This document shows, one piece after another, positions 52,195 to 61,307 of a stretch of 64,000 bases of DNA. The DNA comes from Streptomyces sp. NBC_00289. Its GTDB lineage: Bacteria; Actinomycetota; Actinomycetes; Streptomycetales; Streptomycetaceae. The notes under the pieces were generated by a model. It saw nothing but the letters and a program-made list of their open reading frames with translations. It had not been told where the DNA came from and did not search any database. Made by a program: the position numbers and the translations under genes. The stretch is from NCBI RefSeq assembly GCF_041435115.1, contig NZ_CP108046.1:8866001-8930000 (forward strand), in the 5' to 3' direction. How positions within the stretch are numbered: position 1 is the first letter of the stretch; each line of letters opens with the position of its first letter.

Positions 52195-53765
52195 GCACAT
52201 CCCCCGCCGGTACCGTCGGCACGCCCCCCGTCGGGTTCTGGGCCCAGGCCGCCCAGGACCCCGACCGTACGGTACTCGTCGCCCCCGACGGCGAGCAGTG
52301 GAGCGCCGGCCGCCTGCACACCGCGGCCAACCGGCTCGTCCACGGTCTGCGCGCCGCCGGGCTCGAACGCGGCGACGCCTTCGCGGTCGTCCTGCCCAAC
52401 GGAGCCGAGTTCCTGACCGCCTATCTCGCCGCCACCCAGGCCGGCTTCTACCTCGTCCCCGTCAACCACCACTTCGTCGGCCCCGAGATCGGCTGGATCG
52501 TCGCCGACTCCGGTGCCAAGGTGCTCATCACCCACGAGCGGTTCGCCGACGCCACCCGGCACGCCGCCGACGAGGCCGGCCTGCCGGCCACCCACCGGTA
52601 CGCGGTCGGCGCGGTCGAGGGATTCCGGCCGTACGCCGAACTCCTCGACGGGCAGCCCGGGTCGGCGCCCGGCGACCGCACCCTCGGCTGGGTCATGAAC
52701 TACACCTCGGGCACCACCGGCCGCCCGCGCGGCATCCGGCGCCCGCTGTCCGGCAAGGTCCCCGAGGAGACATACCTCGGCGGCTTCCTCGGCATCTTCG
52801 GGATCAGGCCGTTCGACGGCAACGTGCACCTGGTCTGCTCGCCGCTTTACCACACCGCCGTACTCCAGTTCGCGGGCGCGTCCCTGCACATCGGCCACCG
52901 GCTGGTCCTGATGGACAAGTGGACGCCCGAGGAGATGCTCCGCCTCATCGACACCCACCGGTGCACACACACCCATATGGTCCCGACCCAGTTCCACCGC
53001 CTGCTCGCGTTGCCGGAGCACACCCGGCAGTCCTACGACGTCTCCTCCATGCGGCACGCCATCCACGGCGCGGCCCCGTGCCCGGACCACGTCAAGCGGG
53101 CCATGATCGACTGGTGGGGGCACTGTGTGGAGGAGTACTACGCGGCCAGTGAGGGAGGCGGCGCCTTCGCGACCGCCGAGGACTGGCTGAAGAAGCCCGG
53201 CACGGTCGGCAAGGCCTGGCCGATCAGCGAACTCGCGGTCTTCGACGACGAGGGCCACCGGCTGCCGCCCGGCGAACTCGGCACCGTCTACCTGAAGATG
53301 AACACCGGCGGCTTCGCCTACCACAAGGACGAGAACAAGACGCGGAAGAACCGCATCGGCGACTTCTTCACCGTCGGTGACCTCGGATTCCTCGACGAGG
53401 ACGGCTACCTCTTCCTCCGCGACCGCAAGATCGACATGATCATCTCGGGCGGGGTCAACATCTACCCGGCCGAGATCGAGGCAGCCCTGCTGGCCCATCC
53501 CGCCGTCGCCGACGCCGCCGTCTTCGGCATCCCGCACGACGACTGGGGCGAGGAGGTCAGGGCCGTCGTCGAACCGGCGCCCGGCCACGAACCCGGCCCC
53601 GACCTCGCCGCCGTGATCCTGGACCACTGTGCCGGGCAGCTCGCCGGCTACAAGCGGCCCAGGAGCGTCGACTTCATCGCCGAGATGCCGCGCGATCCCA
53701 ACGGCAAGCTCTACAAGCGACGGCTGCGGGACCCGTACTGGGAAGGCCGCACCAGGGCGGTGTAG
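52191..53765 (+). CDS. Acyl-CoA synthetase (AMP-forming)
   Basis: A 524-residue adenylate-forming enzyme that joins an acid to CoA. AMP-binding motif NYTSGTTGRPRGIRRP (about residues 166-181), then YYAASEGGG, GDLGFLDEDGYLFLRDRKID (about 397-416) and a C-terminal catalytic lysine in DPNGKLYKRRL. GTG 52191 overlaps the stop of the flavin gene and follows GGAAGGAG. The chain or ring acid it activates is not evident. Confidence 0.93.
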   Translation: MSTSPAGTVGTPPVGFWAQAAQDPDRTVLVAPDGEQWSAGRLHTAANRLVHGLRAAGLERGDAFAVVLPNGAEFLTAYLAATQAGFYLVPVNHHFVGPEIGWIVADSGAKVLITHERFADATRHAADEAGLPATHRYAVGAVEGFRPYAELLDGQPGSAPGDRTLGWVMNYTSGTTGRPRGIRRPLSGKVPEETYLGGFLGIFGIRPFDGNVHLVCSPLYHTAVLQFAGASLHIGHRLVLMDKWTPEEMLRLIDTHRCTHTHMVPTQFHRLLALPEHTRQSYDVSSMRHAIHGAAPCPDHVKRAMIDWWGHCVEEYYAASEGGGAFATAEDWLKKPGTVGKAWPISELAVFDDEGHRLPPGELGTVYLKMNTGGFAYHKDENKTRKNRIGDFFTVGDLGFLDEDGYLFLRDRKIDMIISGGVNIYPAEIEAALLAHPAVADAAVFGIPHDDWGEEVRAVVEPAPGHEPGPDLAAVILDHCAGQLAGYKRPRSVDFIAEMPRDPNGKLYKRRLRDPYWEGRTRAV

Positions 53766-53991
53766 ACCGGCTCCAAGATTTACGACCGGCATTCGGCCGG
53801 CGGGAACGAACGGCGGGACCACTGGGGTTCCGGCCGGTGGGAACGGGCGGCGCCGCGCGGACAGTTCGCGCGGCGCCCGCACCTTGGACCGACGGCCTCG
53901 TTATGCCTCCTGGCGCGCGCCGGGTTCGTCACCGAGTCGACCGGTGCGCGTGCCGCACGTCGAACCCGCCGGAAGGACACGGAAGTTGGAC

Positions 53992-54837
53992 ATGGAGCTG
54001 TTCGAGACGTACCGCCCTTGGCTGCTCGGGCTCGCCTACCGGCTGCTCGGCAGCATGTGGGACGCCGAGGACGTGGTCCAGGAGGCGTACGCACGGTGGT
54101 CGGCCGGCGGCCGCGACGAGATGCGCGAACCCCGGACCTTCCTCGTCACGGCCGTGTCCCGGCTCGCCCTCGACCAGCTGCGGTCGGCCCGAGTGACGCG
54201 TGAGGCGTACGTCGGGCCCTGGCTGCCGGAGCCGGTGGCCACGGAAGCGCTCGGTCCGCTCGGCACGCCCGGGCTGCGCGGCACCGTCGCCTACGCCACC
54301 CTCCACCTGATGGAGGGTCTGTCGCCGCCGGAGCGCGCCGTGTTCGTCCTGCGGGAGTCCTTCGAGGTGCCGTACGGGGAGATCGCCCGCATCCTCGACA
54401 CGACCGTGACGAGCTGCCGCCAGCTGCACCACCGGGCCGCCCGCAGGCTCGCCGCCGGGCGCGACCGGTTCACCCTCGCCGAGGGCGCCCACGCCAGGCT
54501 GCTGACCCGGCTCCTGGAGGCCGCGCGCGGCGGCGACCCGGCGGGACCCGGCGACCTGCTGACGGAGGACGTCGTCGCGTGGAGCGACGGCGGCGGCAAG
54601 GTCAGGGCCGCGCTGCGCCCGATCGGGGGACGGGAGCAGGTCGCCGCCTTCGTCGTGGACCTGGTGACCCACCGTCCGCTCAGCGCCCCGCGACTCGTGG
54701 ACGTCAACGGCCGCCCCTGTCTGGCGGGCACGGTCGACGGCAACCCCCGGCTCCTCACCGTCGACGTGGTGGACGGCCGTGTCGACGCCATCCACGTCAT
54801 GCTCAACCCGGACAAGCTGGCCCACATCCCGGGCTGA
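53992..54837 (+). CDS. ECF41-type RNA polymerase sigma factor (SigJ-like)
   Basis: A 281-residue extracytoplasmic-function sigma factor. Sigma region 2 lies at about 5-70 (GLAYRLLGSMWDAEDVVQEA) and region 4 at about 98-155 (SPPERAVFVLRESFEVPYGE). A C-terminal SnoaL/NTF2-like extension follows. The ECF41 signatures are present: WLPEP (77-81), DGGGK (199-203) and NPDKL (272-276). In this group the extension replaces an anti-sigma factor and regulates activity. The COE genes that usually adjoin ECF41 are absent. A TTG at 53986 is an alternative start. Confidence 0.92.
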   Translation: MELFETYRPWLLGLAYRLLGSMWDAEDVVQEAYARWSAGGRDEMREPRTFLVTAVSRLALDQLRSARVTREAYVGPWLPEPVATEALGPLGTPGLRGTVAYATLHLMEGLSPPERAVFVLRESFEVPYGEIARILDTTVTSCRQLHHRAARRLAAGRDRFTLAEGAHARLLTRLLEAARGGDPAGPGDLLTEDVVAWSDGGGKVRAALRPIGGREQVAAFVVDLVTHRPLSAPRLVDVNGRPCLAGTVDGNPRLLTVDVVDGRVDAIHVMLNPDKLAHIPG

Positions 54838-55042
54838 CCCGAGGTGTGGGCCCCGCCCATGTGCGGCGCGCACACGGGCGGGGACCACACCCGACCGGGG
54901 GCCTGCCCCGCCGTCGGTCACCGGACTCCGCCGAGCGGTTCGCCCCGTGATCCGTCACCGGAGGCCGCCCGGTGGCTCCATACGGTCGGGCCGCAGGGGC
55001 GCGGCTTGACCTCCCTCCGTGGTGGACCGAGGATCATGTGTC

Positions 55043-56545
55043 ATGACGCCCGGACACGGCAGCACGGTCGACGGAGTACTGCGCCGCACCGCCCGACGTA
55101 CCCCCGCGCGGGTCGCGGTCGAGTACGGCGACCGCTCATGGACCTACCAGGAACTCGACGAGGCGGTCTCCGGCGCGGCGAGCGCGCTGCTCGCCCGCGG
55201 TCCGGTCCCCGGCGACCGGGTGGCCGCCTACGGACGCAACTCGGACGCGTACCTCATCGGCTTCCTGGCCTGCGCCCGCGCCGGCCTGGTGCATGTGCCG
55301 GTGAACAACCACCTCACCGGGGAGGACCTCGCCTACCTGGTCCGGCAGTCCGGCAGCACCCTCGTCCTCGCCGACCCCGACCTCGCCGGCCGGCTCCCCG
55401 ACGGGGTCGCGACACTGCCCCTGCGGGACGCCGACGACTCCCTGCTGGCGCTGCTGGCCACGGCGCCCCCGTACGACGGTCCCGAGCCGCGCAGCGAGGA
55501 CCTGGTGCAGCTGCTGTACACGTCCGGGACCACGGCGCTGCCCAAGGGCGCGATGATGACCCACCGCGGCCTGGTGCACGAGTACCTCAGCGCGATCACC
55601 GCCCTCGACCTGAGCGCCGGGGACCGGCCGGCGCACGCGCTGCCGCTGTACCACTCGGCCCAGCTGCACGTGTTCCTGCTGCCGTACATCGCCGTCGGGG
55701 CCACCAACATCATCCTCGACGCGCCGGACGGCGACCGGCTCTTCGACCTGATCGAGGCCGACCGCGTGGACAGTGTCTTCGCCCCGCCCACGGTCTGGAT
55801 CGGCCTGGCCAACCGCCCGGACTTCGCGACGCGGAACCTGGGCGGCCTGCGGAAGGCGTACTACGGGGCCTCGATCATGCCGGTGCCCGTCCTGGAGCGG
55901 CTGCGTGAGCGGCTGCCGAAACTGGCCTTCTACAACTGCTTCGGGCAGAGCGAGATCGGGCCCCTCGCCACCGTCCTGGGCCCCGACGAGCACAAGGGCC
56001 GGATGGACTCCTGCGGCCGTACCGTGCTGTTCGTCGACGCTCGTGTGGTCGACGAGCAGGGCAAGGAGGTCCCCGACGGCACGGCCGGCGAGATCGTCTA
56101 CCGCTCACCGCAGTTGTGCGAGGGCTACTGGGACAAGCCGGAGGAGACGGCCGAGGCCTTCCGCGAGGGCTGGTTCCACTCCGGCGACCTCGCGGTCCGC
56201 GACGCGCACGGCTACTTCACCGTCGTCGACCGGGTGAAGGACGTCATCAACTCCGGTGGCGTGCTGGTCGCTTCACGGCAGGTCGAGGACGCGCTGTACA
56301 CGCACGAGGCCGTCGCCGAGGTCGCCGTGATCGGCCTGCCCGACGAGCGGTGGATCGAGGCCGTCACCGCGGTCGTCGTCGCCCGCGGCGAGGTCACCGA
56401 GGAGGAACTCCTCGCGCACGCCCGGGAGAAGCTCGCCTCCTTCAAGGCGCCGAAACGGGTTCTGTTCGTCGACGAGTTGCCGCGCAACGCCAGCGGCAAG
56501 ATCCTCAAGCGGGAACTTAGGGACCGGTTCGGGGACGGCGTGTGA
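55043..56545 (+). CDS. Acyl-CoA synthetase/AMP-dependent ligase
   Basis: A 500-residue adenylate-forming enzyme. AMP-binding motif LYTSGTTALPKGAMMTH (about residues 157-173), CFGQSEIGP (about 297), GWFHSGDLAVRDAHGYFTVV (about 376-395) and the end motif NASGKILKREL with catalytic lysine. A GTG at 55019 is an alternative start; ATG 55043 is used because the domain begins there. It stands alone after the ECF41 gene; the acid substrate is unknown. Confidence 0.92.
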   Translation: MTPGHGSTVDGVLRRTARRTPARVAVEYGDRSWTYQELDEAVSGAASALLARGPVPGDRVAAYGRNSDAYLIGFLACARAGLVHVPVNNHLTGEDLAYLVRQSGSTLVLADPDLAGRLPDGVATLPLRDADDSLLALLATAPPYDGPEPRSEDLVQLLYTSGTTALPKGAMMTHRGLVHEYLSAITALDLSAGDRPAHALPLYHSAQLHVFLLPYIAVGATNIILDAPDGDRLFDLIEADRVDSVFAPPTVWIGLANRPDFATRNLGGLRKAYYGASIMPVPVLERLRERLPKLAFYNCFGQSEIGPLATVLGPDEHKGRMDSCGRTVLFVDARVVDEQGKEVPDGTAGEIVYRSPQLCEGYWDKPEETAEAFREGWFHSGDLAVRDAHGYFTVVDRVKDVINSGGVLVASRQVEDALYTHEAVAEVAVIGLPDERWIEAVTAVVVARGEVTEEELLAHAREKLASFKAPKRVLFVDELPRNASGKILKRELRDRFGDGV

Positions 56546-56593
56546 AGGTGCCCGGCCTTGTAGCATCCGAGTAGCCCGGCGCGAGGGGGAAGC

Positions 56594-56905
56594 GTGATCG
56601 AACTGTCCGACATGATCCGCGAGTTACGGCAGCAGCTGACCGACTCGCTCACGGACGGCGCCGGCGAGGCGGTCCGGTTCGAACTCGGCCCCGTGGAGAT
56701 CGAGGCCACCGTCGCCGTCACCCGCGAGGCCGGCGCGAAGGCCAAGGTCCGGCTCTGGGTGGTCGACGCGGGAGCGGACGGGAAGTACGCCCACGCACAG
56801 ACGCAGCGCATCACGGTCACCCTGACGCCGAAGCTCGTCCCGGCGGCCGGCGGCCCGCCGCGGACCGCGCTGATCGGCGGCGCCGAAGCCGAAGGCGAGC
56901 GCTGA
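56594..56905 (+). CDS. trypco2-family protein
   Basis: A 103-residue protein starting IELSDMIRELRQQLTDSL, then GEAVRFELGPVEIEATVAVT, REAGAKAKVRLWVVDAGAD and TQRITVTLTPKLVP. This matches the trypsin-co-occurring domain 2 (trypco2), described in bacterial conflict systems beside trypsin-like proteases and nucleotide-signalling or NTPase proteins. GTG 56594 has GAGGGGGAAG upstream. Here no trypsin-like protease gene adjoins it. Confidence 0.8.
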   Translation: MIELSDMIRELRQQLTDSLTDGAGEAVRFELGPVEIEATVAVTREAGAKAKVRLWVVDAGADGKYAHAQTQRITVTLTPKLVPAAGGPPRTALIGGAEAEGER

Positions 56906-57079
56906 AGGGTGGCGGCTGTCGCCAGTGCGGCACTGACGAGCTTGGCGTGACCTCCGATGAGGATCCGCGCCTCGTCCGGCGACGGTCGATGGTGCGGGCG
57001 CTGTCCGGCCGCGGATCGCCTCTCCGTACGACGCTGGATTGCCGTTCGCACGGTGAGGAGGGTGCAGAGTTCGGCGCTG

Positions 57080-57442
57080 TCACCGGTTCCCGGTCCGCCG
57101 GCCGTCCAGCAGTTCGTGCAGGTGCGCGGCGGCGTTCTCGATGTCCGCGTATTTCTGCTGTCCGGCGCGTACCTTCGCAGAGAGCACACCGCAGCGGTGG
57201 ACGCGCTCGAAATCGCCGTAGGGGAACTTGTACCGGCCCTTGGTCTCCTCTCCCATCTCGTCGTCGATGCCCAGGTACCACCCGGCGTACTCGTTGAATC
57301 CGTGCTCCTCGAGGTAGGCATTCTCGTCCGCTGCCGAGGGCTGGTGCTCGCTCCACTCGTCCCGGTCGTCCAGGACGATCCTGCCCTCTTCGGTCAGTTT
57401 CCTTGCGTGGTCGAACGCCATCGCGTTCAGTTTCACCGTCAT
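57080..57442 (-). CDS. Conserved hypothetical protein
   Basis: A 120-residue acidic, soluble protein with many charged and aromatic residues (EEGRIVLDDRDEWSEHQPSA; FNEYAGWYLGIDDE; KGRYKFPYGDFERVHRCGV). It recalls a conserved streptomycete family of unknown function. It lies 22 bases after the gene at 57465 on the same strand, so the two are probably co-transcribed. Confidence 0.72.
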   Translation of the reverse strand: MTVKLNAMAFDHARKLTEEGRIVLDDRDEWSEHQPSAADENAYLEEHGFNEYAGWYLGIDDEMGEETKGRYKFPYGDFERVHRCGVLSAKVRAGQQKYADIENAAAHLHELLDGRRTGNR

Positions 57443-57464
57443 GCCGTTACCGCCGCATCGACTG

Positions 57465-58121
57465 TCAGATGTCTGCTGCTGCCCGGATGTCCTGCCGCGC
57501 CTGCCCCATCAGTTCGTCCAAGTCGCCGACCTCAGGGCTGAGTTCCCGCACGCGCGGCGCGATCTGCTGCAGCCATGCCGCAGTGGCCATGGCCAGTTCG
57601 ACGGCCTCCCGGGTTCGCTCCTCACCGAGCAGTTTCTCGACCTTGAAAGCAATGCCCGCGAGTGTGTCGTCATCGGTGACAGGCACCAAGTAGGGCTCCA
57701 GGCCCGGCGGATACGGTGTCCGCTCCCGGTACTCACGCATCGCGGTCACGACCGCGGGCACCGCGCTGTACCAGTCGAGGAGGCCCATGAAGACGTACAG
57801 GCGTGCCACCAGCCGTGGTCGGCCAGGGTGCCGGTCCAACCAGGCCATCAGCTCACGCTGATCACCGAAGTGGTCCATGATCTGCGACATCGCCTCCGCG
57901 ACCCGGGTGGGCCAGGTCCAGTGGAAGGGCAGCAGCCGCGCCACCTGATGGGCGAGCGCCGCCTCGCCCTCCGCGTCCAGCGTGCCGGCGACGAATTCGG
58001 CGACCTGCCGGTGGTCCAGTCCGTAGTCGGCCGGCGCCGCCCGGTCCTGTGAGCTTTGTGACGAGTCGTGGCGCAGACGCAACAGCCGGGTGCCGATCTT
58101 GCTCAGTGTCAGGTTCCGCAT
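57465..58121 (-). CDS. Hypothetical helical protein
   Basis: A 218-residue, mostly helical soluble protein (VAEFVAGTLDAEGEAALAHQ; VAEAMSQIMDHFGDQRELMA; LGEERTREAVELAMATAAWL). GGGAGGAAC just before the ATG at 58121 supports the start. No family recognised. It shares a strand with the small gene at 57080; together they may form a two-gene operon. Confidence 0.75.
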   Translation of the reverse strand: MRNLTLSKIGTRLLRLRHDSSQSSQDRAAPADYGLDHRQVAEFVAGTLDAEGEAALAHQVARLLPFHWTWPTRVAEAMSQIMDHFGDQRELMAWLDRHPGRPRLVARLYVFMGLLDWYSAVPAVVTAMREYRERTPYPPGLEPYLVPVTDDDTLAGIAFKVEKLLGEERTREAVELAMATAAWLQQIAPRVRELSPEVGDLDELMGQARQDIRAAADI

Positions 58122-58931
58122 TGTTCCTCCCAACTCGCGATGTGTTCTTCATCGTCCGGAGCGGCTGAACGACCAGCTCCTGCTCAAATCCATGCGACCG
58201 CCCCACCGCCCCCGCAGTTCGCCGGACCGCAGCGAAAGCGGCAGACCTCCCAGCGGGGGGGGTCCGGTCGCGCCGGCGCCGGGCTTCCGGGCGGTCCGAT
58301 GACGATCCGCCAGTGGAACAGGAACCACGGCAGCCGGTCGAGGCGGAGGGACCTTCGTGGTGATGACGCGGAGTCCGGAGGTGGTGGTCATGTCGCCGCC
58401 CCTTCGGCCTCGGGACACGGCCGATCCGCCGTACGGGCGAAGGACCGGGGCTGGCGTCCCCTGTCCGGCGTTACGTCCCCCCTTGTGCTGCGCTGCCGTG
58501 TTGTCGGCCACCGGCTCCGCAACGGCATTCATGGCCTCACCTCGAGCTCTGGTCAAACGCGCACGGGGTGACGGCGTCCTCCATTTTATGGCATTTTGTG
58601 CAGCTCAGTGGATATTCCGCCGCCGATATCTCCCTTCGTCCGTCCAGTACAAGAGGCGAAGTCGCCATTTGATCCGGCAGGCGGAAGCGCCCGGACGAAA
58701 TACTCGACACCGTGAACACACGACACAACACGTTTCCGTTGCTTCCGGCACGTCGTCGGCACGTGACGGCGAGCGGTCCGTGCCCTGACGCCCGGATCCA
58801 CCGCCGACGACCGAAGGAATGCGAGCGCCCCCCGGCACGGGACCGAGCCGCGCCACCGCACTCGGCGCCTTGATAGATGAACGGCCACCGGCCGATCTTC
58901 GAGGTGTCGAAGCCGGACGGGGATCAGCCGG
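58122..58931. other. Mixed intergenic region with an AT-rich stretch
   Basis: 810 bases between the hypothetical operon and paaK. About 58575-58740 is clearly poorer in G+C than the rest. The reverse strand holds a questionable frame at 58149-58532. Nothing else here looks like a gene. It could contain the promoter of the reverse-strand operon, but I could not fix one. Confidence 0.4.
58149..58532 (-). CDS. Doubtful small ORF, possibly frameshifted
   Basis: A 127-codon frame starts at ATG 58532 (MNAVAEPVADNTAAQHKGG) after a fair GGTGAGG and would sit 27 bases before the next reverse-strand gene. Its third positions are less GC-biased than neighbours and its last third is Arg/Pro/Gly-rich. 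A second reverse frame over about 58200-58350 gives a more protein-like, GC3-rich reading (SLRLDRLPWFLFHWRIVIGP). A frameshifted gene is as likely as an intact one. Confidence 0.3.
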   Translation of the reverse strand: MNAVAEPVADNTAAQHKGGRNAGQGTPAPVLRPYGGSAVSRGRRGGDMTTTSGLRVITTKVPPPRPAAVVPVPLADRHRTARKPGAGATGPPPLGGLPLSLRSGELRGRWGGRMDLSRSWSFSRSGR

Positions 58932-60227
58932 TTAGCGGGGGCGCAGATCCACGATCCGGCGGATCTTGCCCACCGAGCGTTCCAGCGACTCCGGATCGAC
59001 GATCTCCACCGTGACCGACACGCCGATGCCGTCCTTCACGGCGGCAGTGATCGCGAGCGCGGCCGCGTCCCGGTCGTGCGGGGTCGCGTCGGGCCGGGCC
59101 TCCGCCCGGACGGTCAGGGCGTCGAGGCGTCCCTCGCGGGTGAGCCGGAGCTGGAAGTGGGGAGCGACACCCGGCGTGCGGAGCACGATCTCCTCGATCT
59201 GCGTGGGGAAGAGGTTCACCCCGCGCAGGATCACCATGTCGTCGCTGCGGCCGGTGACCTTCTCCATCCGCCGGAACACCCGGGCCGTGCCCGGCAGCAG
59301 CCGAGTCAGGTCCCGTGTCCGGTAGCGGATCACCGGCATCGCCTCCTTCGTGAGCGAGGTGAAGACCAGTTCGCCCCGCTCGCCCTCCGGCAGCACCTCC
59401 CCGGTGACCGGGTCGACGACCTCCGGGAGGAAGTGGTCCTCCCAGATGTGCAGCCCGTCCTTCGTCTCCAGGCATTCCTGGGAGACTCCCGGGCCCATCA
59501 CCTCCGAGAGCCCGTATATGTCGACGGCGTCGATCGCGAACCGCTCCTCGATCTCCTGGCGCATCCGTTCGGTCCACGGTTCGGCGCCGAAGACGCCCAC
59601 GCGCAGGGAGGTGCCGCGCGGGTCGACGCCCTGGCGTTCGAACTCGTCGAGGATCGTCAGCATGTAGGAGGGGGTGACCATGATGACGCCGGGCTCCAGG
59701 TCTCGGATCAACTGGACCTGGCGGGCGGTCATGCCACCGGACGCGGGGATGACCGTACAGCCGAGCCGTTCGGCACCGTAGTGGGCGCCCAGGCCGCCGG
59801 TGAACAGCCCGTAGCCGTACGCCACATGCACCGTGTCCCCGGGGCGTCCGCCGGCCGCCCGGAGCGAACGGGCGACCAGGTCGGCCCACCGGGACAGGTC
59901 GCCGTCCGTGTAGCCGACCACCGTGGGGCGCCCGGTGGTGCCGCTCGACGCGTGGATGCGGCGGACGCGGTCGCGGGGCACGGCGAACATCCCGTACGGG
60001 TAGTTCGCCCGCAGGTCGGCCTTCGTGGTGAAGGGGAACCGGGCCAGATCGGCGAGGGACCGGCAGTCCTCGGGGCGGATTCCCGCTTTGTCGAAGGAGT
60101 CGCGGTAGAAGGGCACGTGCTCGTACGCGTGCCGGAGTGAGGTGCGCAGCCGCTCCAGTTGCAGGGTGCGCAGCGCCTCCGCGTCGAGTCGTTCCCCCGG
60201 GTCCAGCAGCTCAGTCGCATCCACCAT
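58932..60227 (-). CDS. paaK: Phenylacetate-CoA ligase
   Basis: A 431-residue AMP-forming ligase of the PaaK type, making phenylacetyl-CoA as the first step of aromatic breakdown. AMP motif HASSGTTGRPTVVGYT (about residues 92-107), GLSEVMGPGVSQEC (about 240-253), VTGRSDDMVILRGVNLFPTQ (about 328-347) and the short C-terminal domain end GKIRRIVDLRPR. GGGAGAAG precedes the ATG at 60227. The paa ring-oxygenase genes are not in the window, so the ring pathway lies elsewhere or the substrate differs. Confidence 0.92.
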   Translation of the reverse strand: MVDATELLDPGERLDAEALRTLQLERLRTSLRHAYEHVPFYRDSFDKAGIRPEDCRSLADLARFPFTTKADLRANYPYGMFAVPRDRVRRIHASSGTTGRPTVVGYTDGDLSRWADLVARSLRAAGGRPGDTVHVAYGYGLFTGGLGAHYGAERLGCTVIPASGGMTARQVQLIRDLEPGVIMVTPSYMLTILDEFERQGVDPRGTSLRVGVFGAEPWTERMRQEIEERFAIDAVDIYGLSEVMGPGVSQECLETKDGLHIWEDHFLPEVVDPVTGEVLPEGERGELVFTSLTKEAMPVIRYRTRDLTRLLPGTARVFRRMEKVTGRSDDMVILRGVNLFPTQIEEIVLRTPGVAPHFQLRLTREGRLDALTVRAEARPDATPHDRDAAALAITAAVKDGIGVSVTVEIVDPESLERSVGKIRRIVDLRPR

Positions 60228-60261
60228 GGGAGCTTCTCCCTCACCAAACGTGCCAATCCGG

Positions 60262-60281
60262 GCGACCGATCATTCGGTCGC
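60262..60281. promoter_or_regulatory. TetR-type palindrome before paaK
   Basis: GCGACCGA (60262-60269) and TCGGTCGC (60274-60281) form an 8-base perfect inverted repeat with centre TCAT, 35 bases before the paaK start. The ACCG-N6-CGGT spacing is like that of sites bound by PaaR-type TetR repressors of phenylacetate genes. Confidence 0.6.
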
Positions 60282-60410
60282 GATGTGTGGATCAGTAATC
60301 CAAACCGGACGGGCTCAGGCAAGGGGGCGGTGGGCCTTTTCTCCGCGCGCCGCGCGGCAGGGCGGCAAATCCGTTGCCGTCACGGCGCGCGGTCCACCAA
60401 GATCGACGGC

Positions 60411-61274
60411 ATGCCGACCTTCACCGCGCCCGACGGAACCGAACTCGCCTGTCACGTGCGAGGTGACGGTGAGCCGCTCGTCGTGCTGCCCGGGGGCCCG
60501 ATGCGGGCGTCCCGCTACCTCGGAGACCTGGGCGGACTCGCCGCGCACCGGCGCCTGGTCCTGCTCGATCTGCGGGGCACCGGCGACTCCGCCTCGCCCG
60601 AGGACCCGGCGTCGTACCGCTGCGACCGGCTGGTCGAGGACGTGGAGGCGCTGCGCGTCCACCTCGGGCTGGAGCGGATGGACGTGCTCGCGCACTCGGC
60701 GGGCGGCAATCTCGCGACGCTGTACGCCGCCCGCCACCCGCGGCGGGTGGCCCGGCTGGCGCTGATCACCGCCACACCCTGGGCGCTCGGGATGCCCGTC
60801 ACCGCCGAGGACCGGCTGGCCGCGGCGCGGCTGCGGAAGGACGAGCCGTGGTTCGCGGAGGCGATCGCGCCGTTCGAGAAGTGGCTCGCGGGCGAGGGGG
60901 ACTTCGACCCCGCGTTCGCCCCCTTCTTCTACGGCCGCTGGGACGAGGCGGCCCGACAGCACGACGCGCGGGGCGACGACGAGTACAGCGACGAGGCGGC
61001 CGACGTCTACGGCTCCGAGGGCGCCTACGACCCGCCCGCGACCCGATCGGCCCTCACCGGACTGGCCTCACCCGTCCTCGTCCTCGCCGGGGAACTCGAC
61101 GGCGGTCCGCGCCCCGAACTCGCCCGACGTGCCGCTCAGGTGTTCCCGAACGCCGAGTTCGTCGTCCAGCCCGGCGCCGGCCACTTCCCCTGGCTGGACG
61201 ACCCGGGATGGTTCAGCCGTCGCGTCGCCGCGTTCTTCGCGGGGAGCACGACGCCGCTGCCCACGGCGGAGTAG
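60411..61274 (+). CDS. Alpha/beta hydrolase
   Basis: A 287-residue hydrolase with the full catalytic triad: nucleophile Ser in LAHSAGGNLATLYAAR (about residues 94-109), acid in VLAGELDGGPRPE (about 223-235) and His in PGAGHFPWLDDPG (about 255-267). The family includes proline iminopeptidase- and haloalkane dehalogenase-like enzymes; the substrate cannot be told. ATG 60411 gives the usual start (PTFTAPDGTELACHVRG). Confidence 0.88.
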   Translation: MPTFTAPDGTELACHVRGDGEPLVVLPGGPMRASRYLGDLGGLAAHRRLVLLDLRGTGDSASPEDPASYRCDRLVEDVEALRVHLGLERMDVLAHSAGGNLATLYAARHPRRVARLALITATPWALGMPVTAEDRLAAARLRKDEPWFAEAIAPFEKWLAGEGDFDPAFAPFFYGRWDEAARQHDARGDDEYSDEAADVYGSEGAYDPPATRSALTGLASPVLVLAGELDGGPRPELARRAAQVFPNAEFVVQPGAGHFPWLDDPGWFSRRVAAFFAGSTTPLPTAE

Positions 61275-61307
61275 CTCGCCCCGCCCCGGGAGCGGCGTGC
61301 CGCGCCG

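Noticed and set aside
56947..57541. Forward open frames over 56947-57541
   Set aside because: They are antisense to the conserved hypothetical genes at 57080 and 57465, which have better ribosome binding sites and protein-like composition.
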